A stretch of 64,000 nt of DNA from Agapetus fuscipes (GCA_951799405.1 OX637363.1:7502001-7566000); one strand, 5' to 3'. Shown: positions 41,811 through 53,058, counted from the stretch's first letter. Translations and numbers: made by a program. Notes: a model not told the origin generated them from the letters alone.

Positions 41811-42104
41811 GACCGGTCCATAGTCTACTGGTTAACACTTCTGACTGGTGGTTGGAAGGTTGTGGGTTCGAATTACGGAAGAGCACAAAAAAATACCATT
41901 AATATTTTCAAATATGCTCTTCGCTGGGTAAAAAAATCATATACCTTTACCAAAGACCGGTCACTATAGGTCCATCCAGCCTTACAGCAACTGGGTCTTG
42001 CTTGAGAATCGGCGCGTTCTACAGTGACGACCAAGCTCGCAGAGGGCTCTTGAGGTGTGATACACACAAAAGCAGAGCTCACCAAATAAATCATCCTAAT
42101 ATTA
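41811..42104 (+). repeat. SINE-A, full length
   Basis: Head GACCGGTCCATAGTCTACTG, mutated B box GGTTCGAATTAC, body CCTTTACCAAAGACCGGTCA and end CACCAAATAAATCATCC plus an ATTATTATT tail. Confidence 0.87.
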
Positions 42105-43049
42105 TTATTATGGTCGACACACCACGTTGCGACCCCTTCGGTCGCAATCAGTGACGCAGAGCAGTGCATTTTTATACTAGCCGTCATTGATTACCATGTA
42201 AAAATGTGCAGTGCTCTCAATATTCACCGTTGTGCTCTCAATATTCACCGTCGTGAGCTGTTTTGTAAAGAAATGTATGGAGCTCCATAGAAACAATACC
42301 GCGCATTGCCATAAAATGCATGGCGATATAATATATATATTTTAATACCTACCAACTCGGAGTATTTTCATGTTCGCGGAGCTGTATAATATGTAAAATC
42401 ATTATGAATGTATAATAGGACTTGACACAAACGGTATTTTATACGGAACAAATTTGTAAGTATTGGATCGTGGCATTATTACTGGGGGTGCAATGCACCG
42501 ATGCACCTTACCTGGAGCCGTCACTGGTCGAAATACGATGAAAACTTGCACTATACGTGCAGCTTAGTTACATTTTAGCACGAGAAAAACTCAGCATACT
42601 TACTTTTTCATTAGACAAGAATTAAGGGTTTTGAATGGAGAGCGTGTTGTCTCAGCATACAGACTTACTACTTAGACTGGAGTTGAAACTTCTCGACTGA
42701 AGTTTGAGTAAAGACAAAGACAAAGGACTACTAAGCAGCGGTACTAGCTTTGAGACTTTGCTGGTCTCATGTTTGCTTCTCTAGGAGTTTATTTTTAGGA
42801 AAATCCCTAGAGGTTAGGATAAATACTAAAATAGTGGGGTTTATAGTCAAACGTAGAACAACCTTTTCTCTCCCGTTGATACTTACTCGAGTGTAAGCTT
42901 GAGAAGAAAACGATATAATCCATCATCTAAGTTGCAATGATAATAATAATATTATGACACAATAAACATCAAAGCGCGGAACCCTACGGACCCCACATGG
43001 CGCCAAACTAACGGTAAAAACATCATTTAAGCTCCCATCCTTAAAAAAA
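42105..43049. other. No gene seen
   Basis: Mostly unassigned. Notable scraps are a 27-bp direct duplication containing CTCAATATTCACCG (42215-42256) and a SINE-B-like 3' end (GTGCAGCTTAGTTAC) near 42560. Confidence 0.45.
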
Positions 43050-43432
43050 AAAATTAGGCTGATTTATTTAGTGAGCTCTGTTTTTGTGTGAATCACACCT
43101 CAACAGCCCTCTGCAAGCAGCAGAGGGCTGTTGAGCCTTCTGTTGCTGAACTCTGAATAGCTGAACTCTGGCTGTTGCAATGCAGTTTACTGTTTAAGCT
43201 TAAATCTAAATTGCAAAGATATGTATCATTTGAGATTTATATTAAATGCATTCCCACAAGCTCACACATGCCGCATGTGGACCTACAATATAAAAACCCA
43301 ATCTCAAATGAACATAAGCCCTGCAACTTTTGCCGACCTTCCCTGAAACAGGGGTGACATTGGCAAAGTGAACCATTTTTTACAGTATGGAGGATCAGCC
43401 TCATACCAATCTATAAGTCAAGGAATGAGCTT
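43050..43432 (-). repeat. SINE-A 3' scrap and RL3 copy
   Basis: 43050-43120 matches the SINE-A end (ATTTAGTGAGCTCTGTTTTT) and contains a small inverted duplication (CAGCCCTCTGC/GCAGAGGGCTG). 43200-43432 is a minus-strand RL3 with an internal deletion between CCCACAAGC and CACACATGCC. Confidence 0.72.
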
Positions 43433-43899
43433 ACCTTACAGAAAATCCCTTCAGTAAAATTATCCAAATATTTATGTTCATCCATCGGCACAACTTTATT
43501 TCAAAATTAAACATCTTCGTTTTTCTATGCGCGTCCATTTTAACGTTGTGGAAATGTTTATCCCCTGATAAACTAGCTTTGAGCTTAAGCCGTCCCAACT
43601 GCAGTTTACTTCTTTACACTTAATTAAAATACGGATGCTCTCACTTTGTATGCGCGTTATTTTAGACGTACGCCCATAAAAACCTATTCTGTAGTTCCGT
43701 CGTGTACTTTCACGTTTCTACTTTGGAGATATGGGGTTGTGACTATCGATGAAGTCGGAATCACTTCCCGATATTCCTAAAAAAATATCGACGGTCAAAA
43801 ATGTGTTATGAATGCTATCCTACTTAAAATTTTCCGCTCTTTCTAATGCGCTAACTCTTAGTAACTCGTACTAAATGAATTAAATTTTAATTAAATCAA
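43433..43899. other. Unassigned sequence with a MITE-D scrap
   Basis: No gene seen. 43795-43865 carries the MITE-D words ATATCGACGGT, GAATGCTATCCTACTTAAAA and TAATGCGCTAACTC. Confidence 0.55.
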
Positions 43900-44240
43900 A
43901 GAACACAGTTTTTCCACATTTACTCAAAAACTATTGACATTATAAAAAAAATGTTAAGTACGGAACCTAAACAATGTATAGTTCTGTAATTAAAAAGCAA
44001 AACAAAAAATTCCAAAATACAGCACACACGAAAAAAAAGCTAAAAATGTAAAAAAACGCGTTTTTTTAAATATTTTTTTGTGGTGGCAACTCTTAAGTTA
44101 AATATTTTGTTCAAGCTTTATAATTAAGATAAAAAATTAATAAACATGCTTGATTTTTTTCATTACTGTAACTATTTTGCTAAGACCATAAAGTGTTAGA
44201 AACAAAAATGGCAGATTTAGCTTTATAACACGCCTTAAAA
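43900..44240. repeat. MITE-G, half copy
   Basis: Ends AGCTTTATAACACGCCTTAA, as at 63451-63469. Upstream it shares TTAATAAACATGCTTGATTT and TTGCTAAGACCATAAAGTG with 63326-63469 and 52430-52520. Only one arm with its terminal repeat is found. Confidence 0.7.
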
Positions 44241-44705
44241 ATCCGTTTGAAAATTTCTAACCGTGTTATTTTAGCTCATCCTCTTTGTACCATGTTTTGT
44301 TGAACATGTTTCTCTTTATTTTGTATCGCCACGCTAGAGGAAACACGGATACTTTGTCGGCTGGATGGATATAATAACATCGGAAAATTCGTTTATACCT
44401 AGCATGAGAATTTCTTCAAAATTGGGAGAAAATTACACAACTTTCAAACGGGTTTTTAATAAGGTTGTAAAATCTCATACAACCTCTTCAATTTTTTGTA
44501 CAAGTTTATATTATTTTCTCGGAAAAGATTAAAAAAATAAAGGTTTTTTCTAAGAAAAAAGAAATTTCACTTTTTTTCGTAAAGTAAATGCGTAATTTAA
44601 AAAAAGTCTATTTGTTTTCTTGTATTTTTTTATCGTTATTATAAATACCAAAAACAAAACGCTTATGTTTCATTAAGAAAAAAGCGGAAAGATTTTCATT
44701 TTTTA
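44241..44705. other. No gene seen
   Basis: AT-rich unassigned sequence. Confidence 0.45.
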
Positions 44706-45145
44706 CATCATGGCTTACGTGAGAGCAATGGCTGTAAAGACATTGAATGATAGAGTACGTAATGATTGGGTGATGAACGAGTGTGGTATAAAAGAGAATA
44801 TGAGAATGAAAGTACAAAAAAGTACGATGCGATGGTTCGGACATCTCGAAAGAATGGATGATAAACGACTAACGAAGAAAGTGTACAAAGGAAATGTCAG
44901 AGGAAAGCGCGGAAGGGGAAGGCCGAGGAACGAATGGTTAGACCAAATAGGTGAGATTACGAAAGAATGGAATATGCAGAGTGAGAATAAGAGAAGATTA
45001 TGTATGAAAAAGGTGATGAATATTGAGGAAATGAAAGTGGTTTGTAAGGACAGAAAAAAGTGGAGGCGCATCTGCGGAGGTACTGGCCACCGGGCCACCC
45101 TTAGTGGAACGGCGGCAGGATACAGTAACATCTTTAGTTTCGATT
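44706..45145 (+). pseudogene. RTE-B LINE 3' fragment
   Basis: An open frame encodes LNDRVRNDWVMNECGIKENM, MRWFGHLERMDDKRLTKKVY, GKRGRGRPRNEWLDQIGEI and EEMKVVCKDRKKWRRICGG, the tail of an RTE protein close to RTE-A but with its own 3' UTR (CCCTTAGTGGAACGGCGGC). The reverse transcriptase core is missing. The same end occurs at 22458-22742. Confidence 0.85.
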
Positions 45146-45827
45146 TGTATGTACTATATTTTATTTTATTTAATAAACTACGAGTATGTAGGTATATTTA
45201 CAGCATATGTATCCGTTTAAGTGTACTGTGCCTGCGTTTGTATTCGTTTTACTTTAAGTTATGAATTTTGAACAAAAATCGGCGATTTGAAAATATTTGA
45301 ATATTTTCATTCTTAAGCTGTAATTGTTAATCATGTTTTTTCTCTTTTGTTTCAGGGAAATAATGTGAAAACTGCAATTAACAAAAAAAGGCGTAACAAT
45401 TAAAAAAAATAGAAGTTCTTAAGAAAAAAATATACGAAAACTCAAAACAATAAAATTGGTTATGTACTTTAAAATGCTAATGTAAAAAATAAAACGGTAA
45501 AAATAATGTTCACTCTTTAGTCTCAAAATGATTCTATGCTACAATTAATAAATCTAATATTTGGTCAATTGTTATAAAGCGCCGTTTAGTGGCACTAGCC
45601 ACGTAACCTCCTGAGCAATCCTGAAACTACTAATGAAAACTATTGACAAAGTATTCCAAATTGAAATAAAACTATGACATTGAAAATGTAAAGTTATTTT
45701 AGGACTCGTAAAGAGTCATAAACATTAAGAATGAGAAAAGAATTGTGCCAAGTACGCCAAATGAGTTTTTGACAGTTTTCAAAATGCTGTGAGACCAGAT
45801 GTGAGTGTATCATCAAATACCTTGACC
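45146..45827 (+). other. Sequence upstream of the GPCR exon
   Basis: AT-rich. A plausible 3' splice site (TTTCTCTTTTGTTTCAG, ending at 45355) could join an upstream 5' UTR exon, but nothing confirms it. No promoter motif is convincing. A stop (TGA, 45790-45792 in another frame) and a GTG-initiated extension precede the ATG; neither is needed. Confidence 0.35.
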
Positions 45828-46064
45828 ATGGGAGACCTTTGGCCATCCTTTGCCGCTTTGACCTTCCCTTCTGAAGATCCTAGGTCTTGGAACTCTAGCT
45901 TCGAAGACCTGGAGGACGATGGACAGGATTTGTCTTCGCTGGAGCTCTTCGTGGACTATCCAGCTCCCCTGCTGAGGTTCGCTTCTGCCTGCTGTGTCAT
46001 GTTCATGCTGGTTGGCATCCCAGGAAATTTAATCACCATTGCAGCGTTGGCCAGGTGCAAAAAG
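45828..46064 (+). CDS. moody-like: First coding exon of a moody/Tre1-like class A GPCR
   Basis: 79 codons from ATG 45828, whose context GACCATGG (A at -3, G at +4) is near ideal. Residues 1-45 form an acidic extracellular N-terminus with one N-glycosylation site (NSS, 22-24). Residues ~48-75 are TM1, with GIPGNLITI carrying the GN motif (Asn67, the class A 1.50 position). ARCKK (75-79) begins intracellular loop 1. The exon ends in phase 0 at AAG|GTCAGT. LLRF.SACCV.FMLVGIPGN is close to what I remember of insect moody, a receptor needed for the glial blood-brain barrier, and of the related Tre1; which of the two is not certain. No later exon (TM2 onward) was found in the window. Confidence 0.75.
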
Positions 46065-46070
46065 GTCAGT
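46065..46070 (+). promoter_or_regulatory. 5' splice site (GTCAGT)
   Basis: AAAAAG|GTCAGT directly follows the conserved RCKK codons. Translation continuing past it loses similarity to GPCRs and stops after 11 codons, so the exon ends here. Confidence 0.8.
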
Positions 46071-46528
46071 GGATTTCTTCTTTTTATATCAGCCTGAAAA
46101 ATCCTGAGTAATCTACATTTTTAAATACAACGTCACCGGTTCCAATCTCTTCAGTTCCTTTTGACGATATCTTTGACCCCAAGCTAACAAATCGTCCCCT
46201 TAGTGCTTGTTTATCTTATGTCTATCAGAGGTAGCTTCACATAAGAATATATGTATGTGTACTGTGCGATGTGTCTTATGAAAACTGGAAATTAATCTTA
46301 AAAATACTTAAAACAACTCTCACACTTTCTCGGTACTATACGTTTTTTTCTTAACTCAGATTGTGTAAAATGTGATTCTTAAGACGATTGCATTGAAAGG
46401 TTATATTTGAATCAAATGGTGGATAAGCTATTGGGTAATAACTCCTTAATCGTTCATAAAATAAAAATGTCTACACATTGGTTGGTAATTATTTTACCTG
46501 TTTCTAACTAAGACAAAATAATTAATAT
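46071..46528. other. Intron sequence, no feature
   Basis: AT-rich sequence presumed to be the start of the first GPCR intron. Confidence 0.5.
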
Positions 46529-46682
46529 CTAAATCTAAATCTAAATCTAAGCTGCAAAGATATGTATCATTTGAGATTCATATTAAATACATTCCATGTG
46601 GATCTACAGTATAAAAAACCCAATCTCAAATGAACATAAGCCCTGCAACTCTTACCGACCTTCCCTGAAGCAGGGGTGACAT
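46529..46682 (-). repeat. RL3 fragment
   Basis: A minus-strand RL3 with AAATCTAAATCTAAGCTGC tail, internally deleted, ending at GAAGCAGGGGTGACAT. Confidence 0.75.
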
Positions 46683-46689
46683 ATAATTA

Positions 46690-47165
46690 ATTAATATAAA
46701 AAGGTTATGATTCTGGATGAAATGACAGAAGTATGCAAGGACAGGAAGAAGTGGCAGCTAATCTGCAATGCTGATTTGTAATGTTAGTTTATTAGTTTGC
46801 TGCATTTTTTGCATAAGAAATTTTTGACTTTTTTGTATGGATTTATTTTTAAGGTTTTGTTGTTGTTGTTGTTTTTTTTTTTTTTTTTATACTTAAATGT
46901 TATTTATTACTCGTATTCCTTGACTTATAGGTTGGTATGAGGCTGACCACCCATACTGTAAAAAATGGTTCACTTTGCCAATGTCACCCCTGTTTCAGGG
47001 AATGTCGGCCAGAGTTGCAGGGCTTATGTTCATTTGAGGTTTGGATTTTATTTGTAAGTACACAATTAGCATTTGTAAGCGCGAACTACACGTGTTTGTT
47101 TGTGGGCATACATCTGAGAGCTTTGAATGAATATATCCTTGTAACTTAGATTATAGATTAGATTA
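46690..47165 (+). mobile_element. RTE-A 3' end, 5'-truncated copy in the GPCR intron
   Basis: The last ~25 codons (KKVMILDEMTEVCKDRKKWQ-like), an AT-rich 3' UTR with a TTG/T-run microsatellite, and a complete RL3 from 46919 (TTCCTTGACTTATAGG) to the tail TTAGATTATAGATTAG. It is in the same orientation as the host gene. Confidence 0.88.
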
Positions 47166-47503
47166 TAGAATATAAGACAAAATATGTTGGTGAATTGCGT
47201 AAAAAAAAAATTCCATCCTTCATTTTTTAAGAACAATTTTCATGCTAGTTAAACGTCAAAAAATCCACTGAAAGAGAAAATTTGACTCTTTTAATAAAAA
47301 GCTCAGCGATAAGTCGTACCTTAGAAGTAAATTTCAGTGTATTTTTTTTTACTAGCGCGGAAAAAAATTATGACTCAATGATTTATAAAACGTGAAATGA
47401 GAGAAAGGTTTTATTGCACAAATAAAGAAAAACCGTCGAGTCCTTTTCGTTCTGTTTGAGAGTACAATTCTTTACTTTACGACTGACTTGAGAGTGAAAG
47501 AAA
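47166..47503. other. No feature seen
   Basis: AT-rich intronic sequence. Confidence 0.45.
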
Positions 47504-47688
47504 TGTTCATTTTCGCCAATGTCACCCCTGTTTCAAGAAATGCCTGCAAAAGTTACAAAGTTGACGTTTATTTGAGTTTTTTGTTTGTATTTCTAAGGTA
47601 CACGTGCAGCATGTGTAAGCGTAAACTAACACATGTCTGCTTGTAATAGTGCTTTTTATGTTAATACCTATATTTTTGCAACTAAATA
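47504..47688 (+). repeat. RL3, degraded copy
   Basis: CGCCAATGTCACCCCTGTTT, AGCATGTGTAAGCG and ACACATGTCTGCTTGTAA match RL3. Both ends are eroded. Confidence 0.68.
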
Positions 47689-47824
47689 ACTTTGAAAGAA
47701 TAATACTTGATATGAAATTCCCAAACAATTTTTTTTTTTTTTTTTTCAAATTTTATATCAGTCAAAATAAAATACTAATTTATTTTTCGTTTTTTTTTAA
47801 AAAATAACTTCCGTTTTAACTTAA

Positions 47825-48152
47825 GTCCGGTTGATAGTTCAGTTTGTAGAGTGCTTGCATTCCATGCCGTGAGCTCGTGTTCGAATCCCACCGAGGGTGT
47901 CAGATATGATTTCCCGTTTCGGTGTTTATTTCAAACCCCAAAATAAAATACCGGCAAGGTTAAATCAGCCTTCACTAGAAATGAATACCAGTCCTCTTAG
48001 GAGCTGGGTAACCCTCACTACAACTGAAGTGGTTGGCGAAGACCGCCCCCCTTACCTGTAAAAATAAGTAGGTTCAACTCGCCATTTGCGACCCATTCGG
48101 GGATAACGCGGCAAGAAGTTGTTAAACTGTATGTGTAGTTTAGTTGCGTACA
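47825..48152 (+). repeat. SINE-B, full-length reference copy
   Basis: Head AGTCCGGTTGATAGTTCAGT, B box TGTTCGAATCCC, body GTTTCGGTGTTTATTTCAAA, GAAGTGGTTGGCG and GGATAACGCGGCAAGAAG, end TGTGTAGTTTAGTTGCG. 328 bp. Confidence 0.88.
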
Positions 48153-48637
48153 TATTTTTTCACTTTTATGTAATAAAAATATACTCCTAAATTCACTTAA
48201 GAACGCTCTACAAAATTTAGGCTTTGAATCTAAAAGAAAAACACACACAGCTCGACTTACGTAAAAGAGCTTTCTGAAAGAAAAAACTGTTTGTTTTTTG
48301 CGCCTTCGGGAGTCGAACCCGAAAAGGTTAAAAAGCCTTTTTCTCTAGCGCGTTTAGCAGCGTCGTAAAAATAATCCTCCTTCTTTATTTTCTTTTCATT
48401 TTGGGTCGGTTGTAAAACTGATATTGTTTTATCGTAAAAACAGTTAGAGGGAAAATCACACCCGTGGACGGTGAAAGTAAGCCAGGTTCGATCCGCTTTT
48501 CGCGAAAAATTTCAACCCCTTTTTGTAAATCGTAAAAAAATATTATTGAAGCAAAAAAAAATTACAAAATACAATGGAGTCCGAACATTCAAAATTTTTT
48601 TCGACTTGAAGGCGTCACATGTCCACCCATCTAAATC
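48153..48637. other. Unassigned; one tRNA-like arm
   Basis: No gene seen. On the minus strand TCGGGTTCGACTCCCGA (48304-48320) forms a perfect T-arm, but no matching acceptor strand or D-arm follows, so a tRNA gene is not called. It may be an old SINE head. Confidence 0.4.
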
Positions 48638-49106
48638 TAAGTTGCAAATATATAATATATATCATTTGAAATTCATATTAAATGCATTCCTACAAGCAGA
48701 CTTTTTTTTTTATTGTGCACAACAGGTCACCCTTATTACAGTGCACCCTCACAGCTATCAACACGCTGGGAGGAACTCTATTGCAAGATTTTTAAATGTT
48801 AATAAATTACACTCAAAAATGTCTATATTAGACTTATTTAAGAGCTTTATACTCCGAGTCACAGGGTGTTGCGCCACGACAACAGTACGGCTTTTCGGTA
48901 CATGAAATAGATCATGTCCTCGCCCTCGGGTGCAGTCCTCTGGCACATACAACCTGTAGCCCTCCAACAGGGTGGGACTGTCAATTAAGCCGTTGATGAC
49001 CTTATGAGTGAGCACCATAAGGGACCTGTTGCGCCTCGTTTCCAGGCTTCTAAGACATGTGAACCATATTTTTACAGTATGGGTGGTCAGCCTTATATTA
49101 ACCAAT
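48638..49106 (-). repeat. RL3 copy (minus) interrupted by a LINE fragment
   Basis: 48638-48703 holds the RL3 3' end through CCTACAAGCAGAC. 49053-49106 holds the RL3 5' start (TTTTTACAGTATGGGTGGTC). The middle of RL3 is missing, replaced by a poly(A)-tailed LINE end. Confidence 0.72.
48704..49052 (-). pseudogene. CR1/Jockey-group LINE C-terminal fragment
   Basis: The minus-strand frame 49050-48758 reads CLRSLETRRNRSLMVLTHKV, NGLIDSPTLLEGYRLYVP, SRTVVVAQHPVTRSIKLLNK and DIFECNLLTFKN, matching the C-terminal region of CR1/Jockey-type proteins (compare LYKICNNIIDSPEIL in CR1-A). A T run at 48705-48714 is the complement of a poly(A) tail. Confidence 0.75.
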
Positions 49107-49112
49107 TAAGAT

Positions 49113-49452
49113 TACATTCCTTGACTCATAGGTTGGTATGAGGCTGACCACCCATTCTGTAAAAATGGTTCTCTTTGCCAATGTCACCTCTATTTCAGGG
49201 AAGGGCGGCAAGAGTTGCAGGGTGTATGTCCATTGTCCATTTGAGATTTGAGTTTTAATGTTGTAGGTTCACGTGCAGCATGTGCAAGCGCAAACTTGTA
49301 CGTGTCTGCTTGTCAGAATGCATATAATGTGAATCTCCATTGTAATATATCTTTGCAACTTAGATTAGATTAGATGTTTCCTGTATTAGGGGTGGCATTA
49401 GCGAAATGAACCAATTTTTACAGTATGAGGGGCAGCCTCACACCAACCTATT
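49113..49452. repeat. RL3 full copy (+) abutting RL3 5' scrap (-)
   Basis: 49113-49374 is a complete plus-strand RL3 (TTCCTTGACTCATAGG to TTAGATTAGATT). 49375-49452 is a minus-strand RL3 piece (AGGGGTGGCATTAGCGAAAT to CACACCAACCTA). Together they form an inverted pair. Confidence 0.78.
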
Positions 49453-49682
49453 GGAATAAATATTAAATATGGTTTAATTTTAAAAACAAAGGCGGCCATC
49501 CTTACCACAGCCTTTTCGTTAAATATTTTAAATTATTTTACAAAGTATCATATGTATCAAAGTACACGTGTTCAGAGGGAACATTATTTAATGAGAGGTA
49601 TTTAACAATTTTCGCCCAATCAGATTGCCTCAATTCCGAAAAGCTGATCGAACCCATAAAGGCAAAAGTAGATAACAAAAAA

Positions 49683-49925
49683 CGGGGCTATTCTTAGACA
49701 TTTTAGTCGTCGGTTGAGCCCACGCTTTGACAAACTAATAGTGCCTGAGCTGAATGTTTCATCAGCACGTTCATTCTTACCTACTGAATTTTGTAATATT
49801 TATATGAAGAGAAATCAACTGTTTACTTGCGGCCATCTTGGATTGACAGGTCTTCATACAAATGCATCATTAGTTTGTCAAAGCGTGGGCTAAACCGACG
49901 ACTAAAATGTCTAAGAATAGCCCTG
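49683..49925. mobile_element. MITE-E copy 3
   Basis: Ends CGGGGCTATTCTTAGACATT and the complement of CAGGGCTATTCTTAGACATT. The interior shares CTTGCGGCCATCTTGGATTG with copies 1 and 2 in inverted sense. Confidence 0.85.
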
Positions 49926-49974
49926 TATTTAGACGAATAGACGATGTATTTAAGTTTCGTACAACACCAAAGAC

Positions 49975-50190
49975 CGGTCCGTAGTCTAGCGATTAAAGCT
50001 ACGAACTCGTAATGCAAAGCACGTGGGTTCGATTCCAGGCGAAGCACAAAAAATATCAATATATTTACATAATTTTCTCTTGTTGGTTGAAAAAATTCAC
50101 CAGTTTTTACCAAAGATCCATTCATCATACAGCAACTGGGGCTTGCTTGAGAAATTGGCGCTTTCTAAAACGATGACCAAGCTGGCAAAG
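49975..50190 (+). repeat. SINE-A copy, internally shortened
   Basis: Head GACCGGTCCGTAGTCTAGCG, B box GGTTCGATTCCA, body with CAGCAACTGGGGCTTGC, end near CCAAGCTGGCAAAGGGCTC. Confidence 0.8.
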
Positions 50191-50272
50191 GGCTCATTTT
50201 ATTTGCATTTGGAAATGAACACAGAAACGAGGCGGGATTTTCGTAACCCTTGGTTATATAATTTGTTGTGTA

Positions 50273-50527
50273 TGTTCCTTGACTTATAGGTTGGTAAGCG
50301 GCTGACCACCCATGCTGTAGAAAATGTTTCACTTTGCCAATGTCCCTCCTGCTTCAGGGAAGGTCGGTAAGAGTATGTTCATTTGAGATTTGGGTTTTTA
50401 TATTAAGTCCACATGCGGTATTTTAAAGCGCGAACTTATAAGTGTCTGCTTGTGAAAATGCATAAAATGTGAGTCCTTAATGTTACATATATTTGCAACT
50501 TAGATTAGATTCGATTAGATATTATTA
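50273..50527 (+). repeat. RL3, complete copy
   Basis: GTTCCTTGACTTATAGG start and TTAGATTAGATTCGATTAGA tail, with a small internal deletion near GGTAAGAGTATGTTC. Confidence 0.83.
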
Positions 50528-50545
50528 AGTTAATTAAATTAGATT

Positions 50546-50757
50546 ATGTCGGTGCTATGGCCGCGGGGATCAAGTCAGGTCAACCGGATAACGTTGGTTC
50601 GAATCTCGCGACGATAACTTCGACCCTGGTTCAACAGATGCCGTTGCATGCACACAAGCTTCTGCTTTCGCATGAAGACAACTGGCCAGGCAAAATAGGT
50701 TGGTGGATTGCATTCATTCCCACAAATCTATTTTATTTATTTTTTATTTAAAAAAAA
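50546..50757 (+). repeat. SINE-D, another tRNA-derived SINE (single copy here)
   Basis: GTCGGTGCTATGGCCGCGGG resembles a tRNA head and GTTGGTTCGAATCTCGCG contains a B box. The ~210-bp unit ends in ATTTTTTATTTAAAAAAAAT. Unlike SINE-A and SINE-B in sequence; called mainly from the B box. Confidence 0.5.
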
Positions 50758-51611
50758 TAACAATAGGTATGTCTATTAGAGTGGAGTGAAATGTCTTTTT
50801 TCGTTTTATCGAACACAAATAGCGTAAAAAAGGTGCCTTTTAGGATCAAATTTACTTATTCAAAAAGAAACTTAAGTAAAAATTAGAGGATCTTCCCGCA
50901 CAACGCCATCGAATGTTATGTAAAAAAGTAATTTTAAGCTCATGTTTATTAGCTTAATTCATTATTTCTGAAACGTTCAGTTCTTCAGATGACTGTACAT
51001 TGTCTATGCTCATTTCACCGACTCCTTCTAAACCGTCACCTAGCTAAAAGTATTTAAATATAAGAGACTCTTAAACGGGTACAGTTTAGGGAGCGGAACA
51101 TCGGGCTCGCAAATATAAGAAGTTCTTAGCGAGTTAAGAGGTTCTTAAATGCTGGTGAAAACAAAACTGGTACTTAAATATTTTTAAACAGCACTTTATC
51201 TTTAAATATTCTTGGTGAAAACGGGCACTAATCTCATTCAAAACCAGCTTATTCATACTCTAATGTTCTTGCCTCTATGCACTGCACGCGCCTTTAAAAT
51301 TAAGTCTAACCCGCGACTTAGGAATATGCTTTCACTGTTATATTGTTATATACGTGCTATAATAATTTTCACGTGAAAATAAATATTTTTGCGCGGCACG
51401 CGTTCGTGGAAAGTGCGTGAACGCGTGAACGAAATACGTGATGTGAGAGACGCGAAAGTTCAATTTGAAACCCGTAAGCAAACTAAATCACGTATTTAAC
51501 TTTTCTTTTCTGTGAGCTCGTTTTTAATTTCAATTATTTTTTAAGAAAAAATAAGATTTTGAGACACAAAATTCACACGTTTTCGATCTCCACACACTCT
51601 TCTCTCACACA
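50758..51611. other. No gene seen
   Basis: AT-rich, with a CG-containing ACGCGTTCGTGG / GAACGCGTGAACG stretch at 51395-51435. No repeat family identified. Confidence 0.45.
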
Positions 51612-51857
51612 TCTAATCTAAGTTACAAAGATATGTTACATTGGAGATTCACATTACATGCATTCTCACAACCAGACACGTACAAGTTTGCGCTTGCACA
51701 TGCCTCATGTGAGCCTACAACATAAAAACCAAATCTAAAATGGACAAACACCCTGCAACTCTTGCCGTCCTTCCCTGTAACAGGGGTGCCATTGGCAAAG
51801 TGAACCATTTTTACAGCATGGGTGGTCAGCCGCATACCAACCTATAAGTCAAGGAAC
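51612..51857 (-). repeat. RL3, complete copy
   Basis: On the minus strand starts GTTCCTTGACTTATAGG and ends TAACTTAGATTAGATG. It has second-subfamily variants. CCTGATGAT precedes its start, possibly a hairpin-element remnant. Confidence 0.85.
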
Positions 51858-51919
51858 ATCATCAGGTATATATATAAAATCAGTGTTACGAGTAAAAGTT
51901 GACTTGTTTTTTATATTTA

Positions 51920-52550
51920 TAGCGGTTTATACCCTAAACTGGAAGTTTTTTTTTATCTTTATGATTTTTATAAAAGAGTTATAGTGATGAAAGTAATCAT
52001 GCGTGTTTATTGGTTATTTATCTAAATTATAAACGTTTAAATTAATATATAACTTGAAAAGTGTCACCACTGAAAATTATTTTAACAAAACACGTTTTTT
52101 CACATTTGTTTCTTTAGATGTGCTATTTTTTGGAAATTCTTTATTCATTTCTTTCTGAATTGAGTCTTACATGATGCCATTTTTTTAAATATCAATAGTT
52201 TTTGAGAAAATATGGAAAAAACTGTTTTCAAGAAATTTATGTAATTCAGTAGTTTCAGTTTTTCTATATTTTCTTAAAAACTATTGATATTTAAAAAAAT
52301 GGCTTGATATGAGACTCAAAAATTCAGTAATAAATAAATAAAGTATTTCCAAAATATATCACTTCCAAAAAAAAAACGATAAAAAATGTGAAAAACCGTT
52401 TTTTTTTAATATTTTTAAGCTTTATGTATATTTTTTTAACGTTTATAATTTTGATAAATAATTAATAAACTCGCCTGATTTCTTTCATTACTGACAACTT
52501 TTTACTAGACCATAAAGTTTAAGAAACAAAAACGAGGGTGTTTTATAAAT
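51920..52550. mobile_element. MITE-G, long near-palindromic copy
   Basis: A foldback of about 600 bp centred near 52240: ATCAATAGTTTTTGAGAAAA pairs with TTTTCTTAAAAACTATTGAT across the centre. The outer arms pair AAAGTAATCATGCGTGTTTA with TAAACTCGCCTGATTTCTTT. The outer ends (AGCGGTTTATA, TTTTATAAATTATG) are decayed versions of GGCGTGTTATAAAGC. No ORF. Confidence 0.65.
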
Positions 52551-53058
52551 TATGAGCTTTTCATGATGACTTTCATGAATTTACGCAGTACTTCAACTTA
52601 TTATTTATTTAAGAAAAATAAAGAAACATAATGTATCCCATTAAAAAGAACCTTTCTTTAGAAATGATCTTTTAAGGCTTGGAAAACTTATAAAGGGTGT
52701 TTTCCACGTTACGAATTTCCTCGAAAATCTTTTGCTGGAAGTTGTAGGTCTTTAGTATCGGAAACAATGTGAATGGAGTGAGCTAACAATGCTTATTTTC
52801 GGGTACACATACTCGCAATATGTGTACATGCGCAGGAAGGCTTTATGAATAATATGTGCTACTCGCTTGGAGTTACATAGGTATAAAGAGTAGACAATAT
52901 TACGTGGAAGGTAAGAGAGTTTTTAATAAAGTTAGGGTTAGATGAGGGAATTCACAGAGGTAAAACACACTATGCAATTTCAAAATAAATACGCATCGCT
53001 TACGCCGGCTGCGTAGAATGTATTTTGACACAAATAACCAAAATAATGGCCTCAGTAT
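52551..53058. other. No gene seen
   Basis: Unassigned AT-rich sequence. Confidence 0.45.

Noticed and set aside
45789..45827. Upstream extension of the GPCR exon
   Set aside because: It begins with GTG, not ATG; the ATG at 45828 has near-ideal context and the extension shows no signal peptide.
48298..48380. Possible tRNA gene (minus strand)
   Set aside because: A good T-arm and a TTT-containing loop exist, but no acceptor or D-arm pairing could be made.
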